Counted from the first letter of the stretch, positions 26,910 to 36,289 are shown. The stretch is 64,000 nt of DNA from JABDGM01 sp046349975 (GCA_046349975.1 JAXMBH010000003.1:124001-188000); one strand, 5' to 3'. Numbers and translations are program-made. The notes: generated by a model from the sequence alone, not told the origin.

Positions 26910-28079
26910 TCACTGTCCCATATCGGTGCGATAGCGCCGCGGCGTCTTCCCCACCCGCCGCTGAAAGAACTGAATGAAGTAACCTGCCGAACCGAAACCG
27001 GCCAGGTCCGCGACCTTCGAAATCGGGTACGTCGTCTCGACCAACAGCCGCTTTGCCCGATCGAGTCGCACCAACTGAATCTCATCCAGAATGCTGCGGC
27101 CAATCGTATCACGAAACCGCTTCTCCAGGTTTCGCCGCGAAACAGCGACCATTTGCACTACATCTTCGACCGAAATTCCCCGCCCTTGCTCGCGGCGAAT
27201 GAATTGCAGCGCCGCGGCGATGTCTTCGTCTTCCACCGCCACGATGTCGGTGGACCGCCGTGTCACCACGCCGACCGTTTCGACGATAATCTTCTGTCGC
27301 TTTCGCACGCGGCTATGCATCATGTCATCGAGGAGCGCTGCCGCACGATAACCCGCCGTCTCGGCATTCAGCGCAATGCTGGAGAGCGGCGGATCCGAGA
27401 GCTCGCAAAAAACCTCGTCATTATCGACGCCAATAACTGCCACATCTTCCGGCACATTCAAGCCAACCAGCCGGCACACCTCGAGAACTTCGCGGCCGCG
27501 GTCGTCATCGCAGGCAAACAACCCGATCGGCGTCGGCAGGTTGCTGATCCACCGCGCCAACAGCGATTGCTCACGCTCCCAAATGCGGTCCTGCGGCCGC
27601 TTCGGCATAGGGTAGATATAAGGAGCATGCCCACGCTGTTCCAAATATGCCTGGAATGCCGTCTCGCGCCGCTTCGACCAGCCGCGGTCGTCGCTGCCCA
27701 CGTACGCGAATCGTGTGAGTCGCCGCTCCAGCAAATGCTCCGCTGCCAGCCGCGATACTTCTTGCGGATCGGAACTGATCTCCGAGAATTTCGACAGCGG
27801 ATTGTTCGGCTCCAACTGCTCGTCCGTGAGCCCCAGCGCGATCGTTGGCACATCGGCCGCGATCACCGCCTGTGCGATGCGATCGTTGGCAATCCGCGCG
27901 ATGATCCCCGTGCCGCCCCACTGCTTCATCTTCGGCACGGCTTGTTTGTAGTCGCCGGGCGTAATGTGAAAGCTCCACGGCCCGTGCAACCGCGAATACC
28001 TCGCAACGCCCAGCAGCAAGTCGCGACCAAAGCCGCGTGCCGTTTCCACCAACAAGGCAATCTTCGGTATCTCGCGCAT
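26910..28079 (-). CDS. xylR: XylR-type transcriptional regulator (LacI-like sensor with AraC DNA-binding domain)
   Basis: A 389-residue regulator. The N-terminal two thirds are a periplasmic-binding-protein-like sugar sensor (IPKIALLVETARGFGRDLL, FAYVGSDDRGWSKRRETAF, NVPEDVAVIGVDNDEVFCEL). The last ~110 residues are an AraC-type double helix-turn-helix (ISVEDVVQMVAVSRRNLEKR and YPISKVADLAGFGSAGYFIQ, then FFQRRVGKTPRRYR). This order is that of the xylose regulator XylR. It lies at the edge of the xylan genes, and a 27-bp motif 80 bp upstream of its own start recurs before other genes of the region, suggesting autoregulation and a local regulon. The inducer, presumably xylose or a xylo-oligomer, is inferred. 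Confidence 0.92.
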   Translation of the reverse strand: MREIPKIALLVETARGFGRDLLLGVARYSRLHGPWSFHITPGDYKQAVPKMKQWGGTGIIARIANDRIAQAVIAADVPTIALGLTDEQLEPNNPLSKFSEISSDPQEVSRLAAEHLLERRLTRFAYVGSDDRGWSKRRETAFQAYLEQRGHAPYIYPMPKRPQDRIWEREQSLLARWISNLPTPIGLFACDDDRGREVLEVCRLVGLNVPEDVAVIGVDNDEVFCELSDPPLSSIALNAETAGYRAAALLDDMMHSRVRKRQKIIVETVGVVTRRSTDIVAVEDEDIAAALQFIRREQGRGISVEDVVQMVAVSRRNLEKRFRDTIGRSILDEIQLVRLDRAKRLLVETTYPISKVADLAGFGSAGYFIQFFQRRVGKTPRRYRTDMGQ

Positions 28080-28443
28080 GAACCGCTCGCCGTGCCGCTT
28101 CGATCTCTAGCCGTCACGTCAACTTAGTGAACGTTTCGTCTCGATGGATGTCGCAAATGAGCAAAAAAATGTCGCGATCAAGCACCCAAAATTGACAGAA
28201 CTTCCTAGGCAATTAGGTTGATGGGTAGCCGAGCCCCGGCGGGGGGCGAGAGATTGAGCACGCGCTCGCGTGTGCTTTCGTCCGGCTCGTCATGGCTCAG
28301 AAAGGCCGTGCTCTCGTTCGAATTGAATATAGCGTCGGCTGTTTCGACGTTGAAGTGGGTGATAACAGGAGAGTGGCGGTCGTTAAGTTAACGTTCCGGT
28401 GATTCAGCTAACTTAGTTTGGCAAACCGCGGAGGGATGTTCCA
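28080..28443. other. Divergent control region between xylR and a PEP-CTERM gene
   Basis: About 360 bp holding the putative XylR operator at 28159-28185. A GC-rich tract (28228-28250) and a small CG-rich inverted repeat (GAGCACGCGCTCG region, about 28256-28270) are present. No gene is supported here. The ribosome site of the following gene is GGAGGGATG, at about 28430. Confidence 0.5.
28159..28185 (+). promoter_or_regulatory. Putative XylR operator, copy B
   Basis: Contains AAAAAAATGTCGCGATCAAG; 23 of 27 positions are identical to copy A between GH3 and uxuA. It lies 80 bp upstream of xylR, the expected place for autoregulation. It is far (about 260 bp) from the PEP-CTERM gene on the other side. 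Confidence 0.6.
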
Positions 28444-29325
28444 ATGAAGAAGACAGTCGGTTGGTTTCTCGTCGCCGCGCTGGCGTTTTCCACGCACGCG
28501 CTGGCGGCTCCCTTGTACTCGCCGTTTCTGGCCGTAGATATCAACGGCGGCCAAAGCACCTATGGGCCCACGCAGCCCGTTCAAGCCGGCGAACCGGCTA
28601 ATCCCGGCTGGCAAGGCTGGAATGTGAATGACGGCGATTTCTTCGTCTCTGGCACCACCGTCACCAAGAGCTTTCCAACGGCCGGCGTCGCCTCGGGCGC
28701 TGTGAATGTTTCCATGACCGGCATCGGCGTCTCGCTGACCGCCCGTTTGCGCAGCATGAACTCGACTGAGCCTTGGGGCGACATGCAACGTGACTTCGTG
28801 ATCGCAAGCCGCAACACGAACATCGGCTTTGGTCGTCACTATCTTCAATTCGACTACACCGGATTGAATCCGAACACCGCCTATCAGATTACGATGTTCA
28901 ACTTCGATCCCAACTCCAGCCAAACTGGCAACGATCGTGGTTATATGGCCTGGGGCATTCAGAACCCAGTAACGTGGTTGGATACAAACGTCGGTGCCAA
29001 CCAGAACTATCAACCTGCGGTGGGCGGCGTTAACAACCCGATTCCGACCTTGGCCCGCGTTCCCGATACTGGCCCGTGGCCCTCTCAGCCCGGCGCCGGC
29101 GGCGACTTCGCCGGTGGCTTCTATGCCTATAGCGGAACCTTCACCGTGACCGCCGACGCGACCGGCAAGGCCTCGGTCTACGGTTGGGCCGATCCCAATA
29201 GCTATTCATCGCAAACAGGTTCGCTCGTGAACGGCTTCCAAATCAGCGCCGTTCCTGAGCCCGCTTCGATCATGCTCGTTGGCATCGGCTTGGTTGCCTT
29301 CGCTGCTAATCGCCGTCGGAGCTAA
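28444..29325 (+). CDS. PEP-CTERM sorting domain protein, unknown function
   Basis: A 293-residue exported protein. It begins with a signal peptide (KKTVGWFLVAALAFSTHALA) and ends with a complete PEP-CTERM signal: VPEP, a hydrophobic helix (SIMLVGIGLVAFA) and a basic end (NRRRS). The mature part is rich in Asn, Gly and Thr and predicted to be mostly beta; no catalytic motif was recognised. A strong GGAGGG ribosome site precedes the ATG and a perfect terminator hairpin follows, so it is a single-gene unit. Lower-biased codon use and a strong terminator suggest high expression, perhaps as an extracellular matrix component; that is inference. Confidence 0.88.
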   Translation: MKKTVGWFLVAALAFSTHALAAPLYSPFLAVDINGGQSTYGPTQPVQAGEPANPGWQGWNVNDGDFFVSGTTVTKSFPTAGVASGAVNVSMTGIGVSLTARLRSMNSTEPWGDMQRDFVIASRNTNIGFGRHYLQFDYTGLNPNTAYQITMFNFDPNSSQTGNDRGYMAWGIQNPVTWLDTNVGANQNYQPAVGGVNNPIPTLARVPDTGPWPSQPGAGGDFAGGFYAYSGTFTVTADATGKASVYGWADPNSYSSQTGSLVNGFQISAVPEPASIMLVGIGLVAFAANRRRS

Positions 29326-29362
29326 GCTTTCGCCGCTGTTGCAAAATCAAAGCTGTGGAGTT

Positions 29363-29404
29363 GTGCCGAGTTCCCCTCGCCGGGAACTCGGCACGTTTTG
29401 TTTC
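29363..29404 (+). terminator. Rho-independent terminator after the PEP-CTERM gene
   Basis: A perfect 13-bp stem (GTGCCGAGTTCCC at 29363-29375 pairing with GGGAACTCGGCAC at 29382-29394), a 6-base loop, then GTTTTGTTT. Confidence 0.9.
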
Positions 29405-29436
29405 CAGACGTCGTCTAACGCGGATGAGGTTTCTCA

Positions 29437-31500
29437 ATGCGCTGCCGCCCTCCTCGCAATCATCTCGCCCATCGAGCCTGTGGGTTGGCGTGGCCAGCCG
29501 TGTTCGCCTACGTCATCGTCCTCGCAGTTCTGTCTGCCGCCACCAGCGCTCAGCAGATTCAACTAACGCCCGACCGCCCCACCGCGATGTATTCGCTCGG
29601 CGAGACCGTCGGCTGGACCGTTACGGTCACCGATAGCAAGGAGGCATCCGCTTCCAACGTTCGCTGCTCATACACCATCAAGAAGAACAACGCCGAGCTG
29701 CTCAAATCCGGCAATCTCGATTTCGCTTCTGGCAAGGCCCGCATCGAGCTGCAGTTAAATGAGCCGGCGATGATTTACGTCGAGGTGCGCCTTGCCGACG
29801 ACGACGACAAGAACGCTAAACCTATAATCGCCGCCGCCGCAGTTGCGCCCGACGAACTGAAACCAGTCGCACCACGACCAGCAGACTTCGACGACTTCTG
29901 GGCCGCCAAAATCGCCGAGCTCAACAAGATCCCGCCAAACGCCGTCGTCGAACCCAGCGAGAGCGACGTGCCCAACGTCGATTACGCCACGATCACTCTC
30001 GACAGCATCCACAACACGCATGTCCGCGGCCAACTGGCGAAACCCGCCGGCCACAAGAAGCTCCCTGCCATCGTCATCTTTCAATGGGCGAGCCCGCCCT
30101 ACCCTCTTCAAAAACAATGGGTCACCAGCCGCGCCGCCCAGGGCTGGCTCGCCCTCAACGTCGAACCCCACGATGTCCTCCCCACCGAGCTGCAATCGTA
30201 CTACGACGCACTCCCCGACAAACTCAAGCACTACGAAACCATCGGCAACAACAATCGCGACGAGAGCTACTTCCTCCGCATGTACCTGGGCGACTACCGC
30301 GCGATTGATTACATCACCGAACACCCCGACTGGGACGGCAAAACGCTCGTCCTGTACGGCGTCAGCATGGGGGGTCAACAAGGCCTCTGCCTCGCCGGCC
30401 TGAACCCCAAAGCCACGCATCTAATCGTGAACGTCCCAGCGGGCTGCGATACCAACGGCCCGCTCCACGGCCGACAGGCCAGCTACCCTAATTTCCCGGC
30501 GAGCGACGCACAAGTCATGCGCACGGCCCTTTACTTCGACGCCGTCAACTTCGCCCCGCGCATCCAAGCCCACAGCCTCATCGCGCTGGGCTTTGTCGAC
30601 ACCACCTGCGCTCCCGCCGGCATCTGGACCGCCTACAACCTCATCTCGAGCCCGAAAGAAATCGTGCCCATGCCCGACTCGCCGCACAATCACCTCGCAA
30701 CGGCCGAACAACAACGCCCCTTTAATGAACGCTCCGCCGCCTGGCTCGACGCACTCGTGAAGGGCGAGCCAATCCCTGCCGCTGACAAGGTCGAAGCCAT
30801 TCCGCGCACCGATGCCAACTCTAAGGTCGCCCACGAACAGCTCATCCAGAAAGCGAAGCAAGGCGGCATCGATCTCTACTTCGTCGGCGACTCCATCACG
30901 CGCCGTTGGGGCTGCACCGACCCGCAGTACGCCGAGCTGCATGAGAATTGGAAAGCCAACTTCTTCGGCTGGAACGCCGCCAACTTCGGCTGGGGCGCCG
31001 ACACTACGCAAAACATCCTTTGGCGCCTGCAAAACGGCGAACTCGACGGCGTGAATCCTAAGGTCATCGTCCTCCTCGCCGGCACGAACGACGTCGCCGC
31101 GATGCCGAACGACTCAACCGCCGCCGCAACGATCACCAGGCACCTTGAAAGAATTGTCGACCTCTGTCGCGAGAAGGCACCGCAGGCCCACATCATCCTC
31201 ACCGCCATCTTCCACCGCAGCGATCAGCCCGCGCTCAATCTAACGATCCGTGCGATCAACACCAAGCTCGCCAAACTCGCCGACGACAAACAAATCTACT
31301 ATATCGACGTGAACCCTAAACTCTGCGGTCCCAACGGCCAACCACGCACCGGCACAACCTTCGACGGCCTCCACCCCACTGTCGCCGGCTACCAGCTCTG
31401 GGCCGATGAACTCGCCCCGCTGCTCACCAAACTTCTCGGCCCGCGCGCGAAGACCGATCACGCGCCGCCGCCCACGGGCGATCCCAGCGCAACCAAATAG
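29437..31500 (+). CDS. Secreted double esterase: CE7 acetylxylan esterase fused to SGNH/GDSL hydrolase
   Basis: A 687-residue exported protein with two complete hydrolase modules. After a signal peptide (about 20-39) and a short beta domain (40-135), residues ~145-445 form a CE7-type acetylxylan/cephalosporin-C esterase: nucleophile Ser310 in YGVSMGGQQ, Asp388 in GFVDTTCAPAG and His417 in SPHNHL. Residues ~465-670 form an SGNH hydrolase of the platelet-activating-factor-acetylhydrolase type: GDSITRRWG (Ser486), NFGWGADTTQN, LAGTNDVA and the DGLHP catalytic Asp/His. Both triads appear intact. It lies at the edge of the xylan region, so removal of acetyl groups from xylan backbone and side chains is the likely task. 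It is convergent with the ceramidase-like gene 9 bp away. Confidence 0.88.
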   Translation: MRCRPPRNHLAHRACGLAWPAVFAYVIVLAVLSAATSAQQIQLTPDRPTAMYSLGETVGWTVTVTDSKEASASNVRCSYTIKKNNAELLKSGNLDFASGKARIELQLNEPAMIYVEVRLADDDDKNAKPIIAAAAVAPDELKPVAPRPADFDDFWAAKIAELNKIPPNAVVEPSESDVPNVDYATITLDSIHNTHVRGQLAKPAGHKKLPAIVIFQWASPPYPLQKQWVTSRAAQGWLALNVEPHDVLPTELQSYYDALPDKLKHYETIGNNNRDESYFLRMYLGDYRAIDYITEHPDWDGKTLVLYGVSMGGQQGLCLAGLNPKATHLIVNVPAGCDTNGPLHGRQASYPNFPASDAQVMRTALYFDAVNFAPRIQAHSLIALGFVDTTCAPAGIWTAYNLISSPKEIVPMPDSPHNHLATAEQQRPFNERSAAWLDALVKGEPIPAADKVEAIPRTDANSKVAHEQLIQKAKQGGIDLYFVGDSITRRWGCTDPQYAELHENWKANFFGWNAANFGWGADTTQNILWRLQNGELDGVNPKVIVLLAGTNDVAAMPNDSTAAATITRHLERIVDLCREKAPQAHIILTAIFHRSDQPALNLTIRAINTKLAKLADDKQIYYIDVNPKLCGPNGQPRTGTTFDGLHPTVAGYQLWADELAPLLTKLLGPRAKTDHAPPPTGDPSATK

Positions 31501-31509
31501 CAGAAGCCC

Positions 31510-32880
31510 TTACTTCAACAACTCCGCCATCGCCCCCATCAACACCGCCTCCACGCGCGGCGATACCCGTGACACCCTTGAGTCGCCCGTCTCATAACCG
31601 CCCTGCGAATAAGCGATCGAAGTGCCGATGTACCCCGGCCCATAGTCGCCGTACGCCGCCATGCACACGAACGCCTCCGGCCGCATCGCCTGCGCCGCCA
31701 GCTGATACTCCACAAACAACTCGCCCGGCATGTGCAGAATATCGACCGGCCCCAACCGTAGCCGCGCGATCGTAATCGCCGGCCCCTCCGTCGCTCGGCG
31801 TGCCCACGCGATATTCCGCGCCGCTCGCAACCGCAACAACTCTTGCGCGTCGGCCTTGTGCAACAGCGCACCTTCACTTTGCGCATCGAACCACTCCGCC
31901 AGCGGCAACTTCACCTCGCGCGTCGCCCAATCAAACGGCAGTCCCGACACATCAACCTTTTGCGTTGCCTCCCAAGCCCGCTTCATTCCTTCCGCCAACC
32001 GTCCGGCGAGCACCGGCCGGTTCTCATGCGCCCCGTCGTTGTACTTGCCCGCAGTGATATTCCCGCCGGCCCCATTAAAATGGATGTGCAAGCCTGCCTT
32101 CTCCGCCGCCTCGGCCTGGTCGCGGCCCATGCCGACAAAATCCGCACTGCACAGCCCGGTGTAGTAATAACTCTGCGGATGTGTCGCGTAGTACGACATC
32201 ACCGCCACCGGCTGCTCGCCATTCCAAAAGCTCACGAGCCGCACGCTCGGGTCGATCGTCCCCTCCGGCGCCTCTTGCGACTCCTTATCCTTCGAAGCCG
32301 AGTAGCGCACGGTCTTCACCTTGCCATCCGGCCCCAAAATTCGCCGGTTCGACGCCACCTTCTCGACGATCCCCTTGCCGTACCCAACCTGCGTCACCTT
32401 CTCGAGATGCCCACCGGCCTCCGCTGCCGCAGCCGCCACGCGCTTCACCGCGTCGCGGGCATACTCGACCGGAAACAACTTCCCGCCAAGTCCCACTTCC
32501 TCTGCAATTTTCTCCGCCAAGAAATCACAACCCGGCGCATCGTGCTGATGCAGCGCGTGCACGCACACGCGGTCAACCGTCGTGTGGCAACTCTCGGCAA
32601 TGGCCTGCCGAAACGCGTCGTGCCCCTCATTGCCGATCCCCACCCAATCAAACGCCACGAGCACCACCGGCTTCTGGTCATCCGCCACCAGTACAACGCC
32701 ACGCGCCGACAGTGGATCATTCACACCCGTCGCTGGCGGCACGAGCGCATCGCACAACGGCGAGCCCACCGGCGGCGTCACATCCACCTTAAACGTCCCC
32801 ACGCGAAGTTCGACGGCCTCGACACCAACCACCGCGCAAGACAAAAACATCAACCACGCCACAACGCGCAGCCACAGCAT
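31510..32880 (-). CDS. Neutral ceramidase-like exported protein
   Basis: A 456-residue protein starting at the ATG at 32880 (MLWLRVVAWLMFLSCAVVGV, a signal peptide). The open frame extends 23 codons upstream, but those derive from a short direct repeat and are not counted. The body matches the N-terminal domain of neutral/alkaline non-lysosomal ceramidases: VGTFKVDVTPPVGSPL, DPLSARGVVLVADDQKPVVLVAFDWVG split by a conserved turn, HALHQHDAPGCD with likely metal histidines, and NGAGGNITAGKYN. Planctomycetes carry many such proteins with no proven substrate. It is in the same direction as, and 65 bp after, the PVC-type haem-binding gene, so they may be co-transcribed. Confidence 0.85.
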   Translation of the reverse strand: MLWLRVVAWLMFLSCAVVGVEAVELRVGTFKVDVTPPVGSPLCDALVPPATGVNDPLSARGVVLVADDQKPVVLVAFDWVGIGNEGHDAFRQAIAESCHTTVDRVCVHALHQHDAPGCDFLAEKIAEEVGLGGKLFPVEYARDAVKRVAAAAAEAGGHLEKVTQVGYGKGIVEKVASNRRILGPDGKVKTVRYSASKDKESQEAPEGTIDPSVRLVSFWNGEQPVAVMSYYATHPQSYYYTGLCSADFVGMGRDQAEAAEKAGLHIHFNGAGGNITAGKYNDGAHENRPVLAGRLAEGMKRAWEATQKVDVSGLPFDWATREVKLPLAEWFDAQSEGALLHKADAQELLRLRAARNIAWARRATEGPAITIARLRLGPVDILHMPGELFVEYQLAAQAMRPEAFVCMAAYGDYGPGYIGTSIAYSQGGYETGDSRVSRVSPRVEAVLMGAMAELLK

Positions 32881-32892
32881 CGTTTGGCTCGC

Positions 32893-32926
32893 CAATCCGC
32901 AATCGGAAATTCGCAATCCGCAATCG
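32893..32926. repeat. Short direct repeat between the haem-binding and ceramidase-like genes
   Basis: CAATCCGCAATCG at 32893-32905 and again at 32914-32926 (21 bp apart), separated by GAAATTCG. The block is built from a 7-base unit. It sits in the 65-bp gap between two co-directional genes and, read on the minus strand, would code for a DCGLRISDCGL-type peptide if translated. Confidence 0.7.
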
Positions 32927-32945
32927 CGCCACAGTTCGCTGCCAC

Positions 32946-35900
32946 TCACTTCCCACCTCCCTTCGCCGTCTGCATCAAAAACGCCAGCAAGTCGGCCATC
33001 GCTTTCTTATCGATCAACTTCTCAAACCCTTCTGGCATCAGCGACTTGCCCGTCGTGTGTAGGTCGTCAATATCCACCCGCAGCACGGTCGCCGTCTTAT
33101 TTTCCTGCTGCCGCAACGTCACTGCGGTCGATGTCTCGCCGGCGATCACGCCGTTGAGCACCTGGCCATCGCTGGTCGAGAGGACATAGGCCAAGAACCT
33201 TGGATCCACCTCCATGTTCGGTGCGAGCACATTGTACAGCACCGACTCCGCCCCGCGATTGACCATCGCCGCGAGGTTCGGCCCAACCGCCACGCCGATG
33301 CCCCCGACCTCATGGCACACCGAGCAGTTCTTCTCAAACACCTGCTTGCCCTGAGCCGCATCGCCCTTCGCCGCGAGCACTTCCCGGTAGTCATTGAACA
33401 CCTGCTGCCGATCCGCCGTCACATTCTGCCCGTGCAACTTGCGGGCAAGCGCCCGCACGTTCGCTGAAGGATAATTCTCCAGCCTCGCAACATGCGCTGG
33501 ATCGAGCGACGTGATCGAACCGCCCTCACGTTCAAGATATTGGACAAGCGCCAATGCCCAAGCGCCACGTCGCAACAGCACATCGGTCGCCTTGACCCGT
33601 TCGCCCGGAGAATACTGGGGCCACTGCGCGAGCACCAGCGGCGCAACCTCCGACGAACTGAATTGCCCGCAAGTCGCGAGCACGGCCTCGCGCACCGCCG
33701 CCGGCTCCTGTGGCGACAACAGCTTCGCCAGCAACTCCTTTTCCGCCTCAAATTTCCCGAGTGCCAGCTCGGCGATCGCAGCCACACGGGCGTCCGCCGC
33801 GGCGTGCACATCGCTCAAGGTCCGCCGCGCCTCCTCAACGATCGCCTCCGCTGCCGTTTGCCGCAACTCCCGCAATTTCACCAACTGCGGCGGACGACTT
33901 CCGTTGAGCGCTTCCGCCGGCAGCCGACTGAGCGACTTGATCAACACCGCAGCCCCAGCCATATGCCCCTTCCCGCTCGGTCGCTGCAGCACGTCAACGA
34001 GCACATCCAAGTCTGCGGCCCGCTGCTGCCGCGCAATCTGACCCACGATCGCCGCCACAATCGAATCACTCGCCGCCGACGCCATCCACTTGCCATCGCT
34101 CAATAACGCTGCCAATACGTCCCCCGGCCGATCCACAATCGACGTGAGGGCCGCATCCACAATGTCGCGATTACTCGACTGCAATATCTTCGCCAGCGCC
34201 GCAGTTGCCCTCTTGTCGCCCGTTTCGCCCAACGACAACGCCACCTGAAACTGCACCACCGGCTCCGCATCGGCCGCGAGCGCAATCACCTTCTCTCGCA
34301 GCAACGGCGACTGGGCCAACCGCGACTCGCTCAAACGGGTCGCATGCCGCCGCACCTGCGGATGCTCATCGCCCAAGGCCGCCATCAAATCCGCATCGGC
34401 CAGCGCGTTCACACTATCGAGCGCATACAACACGCAAATCCGCCCTTCCGGCCGCTTCGTCTTGCCCAACTGCTCATGCAGCGCCTTCGCTGCCGCCGCA
34501 TCCTGCCGCTCATAAATCAGCCGCAGCGCCGTTATCCGCGTCCACTGGTTTGCATCCTCGAGCGCCGCCGCCAACTCGCTCGCACTCGCCCCGGCCAGCC
34601 GCTTCGGTTTCGCGTAGTGATAAGCGGCCGGCACGATGCGATAGATCCGCCCCTTATCGTCGCCACTCGAAAGATCGAGCTGGCTCTTGATCCCCGCCGG
34701 CAAGCTCGCCGGATGCTCAATCACCTCGCGATACATGTCCATCACATACAGCGCGCCGTCCGGCCCAATCGTCATTTGTACCGGCCGAAACCAAATATCC
34801 TTTGAACGTACGAACTCTGTCTCGCTGTCGATCCGGTCACCGCGATACGTCACGCCATCCGGCGTCATCCGCTTGCGATGAATGAGATTGCTTCCCACAT
34901 CGGCAATGAGCGCCGTCATCTCGTCACTCTTCGGCCACAGCCCGCCCTCGTAAATCGTCACACCGGTCGCGCTTGTGAAATAACCGCTCGCCCGCCCGCC
35001 GCCTTCCACTGGCCCCGGCACCGTACCCGCCACGCGCAGTTTCGTCCGCAGCTCGCGCCATTTTTCCACCGGGCTGATCCGATACACGGCCGCCTGCGGA
35101 CCATCCGTCGCAATCGACCGCCGCGCCGACACCACCGACTGGTACGGATTCCGCGCCAAGTACCGCTCTTCGAACACGATCGCCTGCAAGTGATCGCTGT
35201 TCTGGCAAACAAACCGATCACCCCATCGATTGAACGACATCCCATGCTGCCCGCCGCCGGTCGTCGCCGACAGTTCCAGAGTCTTCGGGTCAAAACAGAA
35301 GTCGCGGCCCCGCAGTTCCAGCGACTTCCCGGCGCCGCCCGGTTGCTGCACTGTCGCCCCGCCGCTGCTCGTCTGGCCATAAATCTTGTGATCGAGCCCC
35401 CACAGCAGCGTGTTCAGCATGCCCTGCACGTTGGTGCGGCTAAATCCCGTGTAAACAACCTTTCGAACATCGGCCTTGCCGTCGCTGTCCGTGTCCTTGC
35501 AGTACAGAATATCCGGCGGCGAACCGACAAACACTCCGCCGTCAAAACACGTCACCGCCGTCGGCCACGAAAGATCGTCCACGAACACTTTGCTCGTTTC
35601 GTATTTGCCGTCGCCATCTTCATCGGTCAGCATTCGCACGCGGCCCAGCCGCGCTTTATCTTTCTCCGAATAATCGCGCATCTCGACGACATACATCCGG
35701 CCCGCCTCGTCAAATGCCATCGCGATGGGGTCAACCACCTGCGGCTCGCTGGCGACCAGCTCCATGCGATAGCCAGGTTGCACCTCCGTACTTGCCAGGG
35801 ACTCCGCCGGCGTCATTGGCGGCACGCGCTCCAGCTTCACCTCCGACCCCGGCTCCGACCCATCCGGGTTCAGCTTCGGCTTGGCCGCCGGCTTATTCGC

Positions 35901-35969
35901 CGCCAGTGAGCCGCACATCAACACCACAATCAATGCAAACAGCGATTTACGACTCAGCATGGGAAGCAC
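32946..35969 (-). CDS. PVC-type haem-binding CxxCH protein (beta-propeller, HEAT repeats, cytochrome c)
   Basis: A 1007-residue exported protein of the large planctomycete/verrucomicrobial membrane-bound dehydrogenase-like family. Signal peptide first (RKSLFALIVVLMCGSLA; ATGs at 35969 and 35960 both fit), then a six-bladed propeller (about 55-450) with MAFDEAGRMYVVEMRDYS, GGGQHGMSFNRWGDRFVCQN and DGALYVMDMYREVIEHP. A helical HEAT-like middle (about 460-850) follows, then a C-terminal cytochrome c module with NCSVCHEVGGIGVAVGPNL (haem-binding CxxCH near residue 881). Members are thought to oxidise sugars or alcohols and pass electrons through the haem; substrates are not established. The ceramidase-like gene follows on the same strand. 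Confidence 0.92.
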   Translation of the reverse strand: MLPMLSRKSLFALIVVLMCGSLAANKPAAKPKLNPDGSEPGSEVKLERVPPMTPAESLASTEVQPGYRMELVASEPQVVDPIAMAFDEAGRMYVVEMRDYSEKDKARLGRVRMLTDEDGDGKYETSKVFVDDLSWPTAVTCFDGGVFVGSPPDILYCKDTDSDGKADVRKVVYTGFSRTNVQGMLNTLLWGLDHKIYGQTSSGGATVQQPGGAGKSLELRGRDFCFDPKTLELSATTGGGQHGMSFNRWGDRFVCQNSDHLQAIVFEERYLARNPYQSVVSARRSIATDGPQAAVYRISPVEKWRELRTKLRVAGTVPGPVEGGGRASGYFTSATGVTIYEGGLWPKSDEMTALIADVGSNLIHRKRMTPDGVTYRGDRIDSETEFVRSKDIWFRPVQMTIGPDGALYVMDMYREVIEHPASLPAGIKSQLDLSSGDDKGRIYRIVPAAYHYAKPKRLAGASASELAAALEDANQWTRITALRLIYERQDAAAAKALHEQLGKTKRPEGRICVLYALDSVNALADADLMAALGDEHPQVRRHATRLSESRLAQSPLLREKVIALAADAEPVVQFQVALSLGETGDKRATAALAKILQSSNRDIVDAALTSIVDRPGDVLAALLSDGKWMASAASDSIVAAIVGQIARQQRAADLDVLVDVLQRPSGKGHMAGAAVLIKSLSRLPAEALNGSRPPQLVKLRELRQTAAEAIVEEARRTLSDVHAAADARVAAIAELALGKFEAEKELLAKLLSPQEPAAVREAVLATCGQFSSSEVAPLVLAQWPQYSPGERVKATDVLLRRGAWALALVQYLEREGGSITSLDPAHVARLENYPSANVRALARKLHGQNVTADRQQVFNDYREVLAAKGDAAQGKQVFEKNCSVCHEVGGIGVAVGPNLAAMVNRGAESVLYNVLAPNMEVDPRFLAYVLSTSDGQVLNGVIAGETSTAVTLRQQENKTATVLRVDIDDLHTTGKSLMPEGFEKLIDKKAMADLLAFLMQTAKGGGK

Positions 35970-36289
35970 TCAAGCGTTTATTACAAATTCAACAGCAGAA
36001 ATAGAACATCGCAGCAAGAGAACGAACGCAATAACAGCGCGGGCGCGCTGTGTCCTGCTGGACGACAATAGGCGGGAACTCAAGGCAGAGGGCAACCGAG
36101 CACCCCGATTTTACCACAACCAAAACCGCGTCGCACAATCCGATTTGCGTTCTCATTTCTACTGTTTCCTCTCGGAACACTCCGCCATTGTATGCCTGAT
36201 TGTAAGGTCATCGAGTTGCCACCGCCCCCAGGCTATAATCGCGCTCGTCAACAACCGCATCGGCCGGCAACCATCCAGGAGCAGTCACC
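35970..36289. other. Divergent intergenic region with a consensus -10 element
   Basis: 320 bp between the divergent haem-binding and oxidoreductase genes. A perfect TATAAT at 36234-36239 lies 50 bp before the plus-strand start, without a good -35 at standard distance. AGGAG at 36270-36274 is the ribosome site of the plus-strand gene. Nothing else was seen. Confidence 0.45.
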
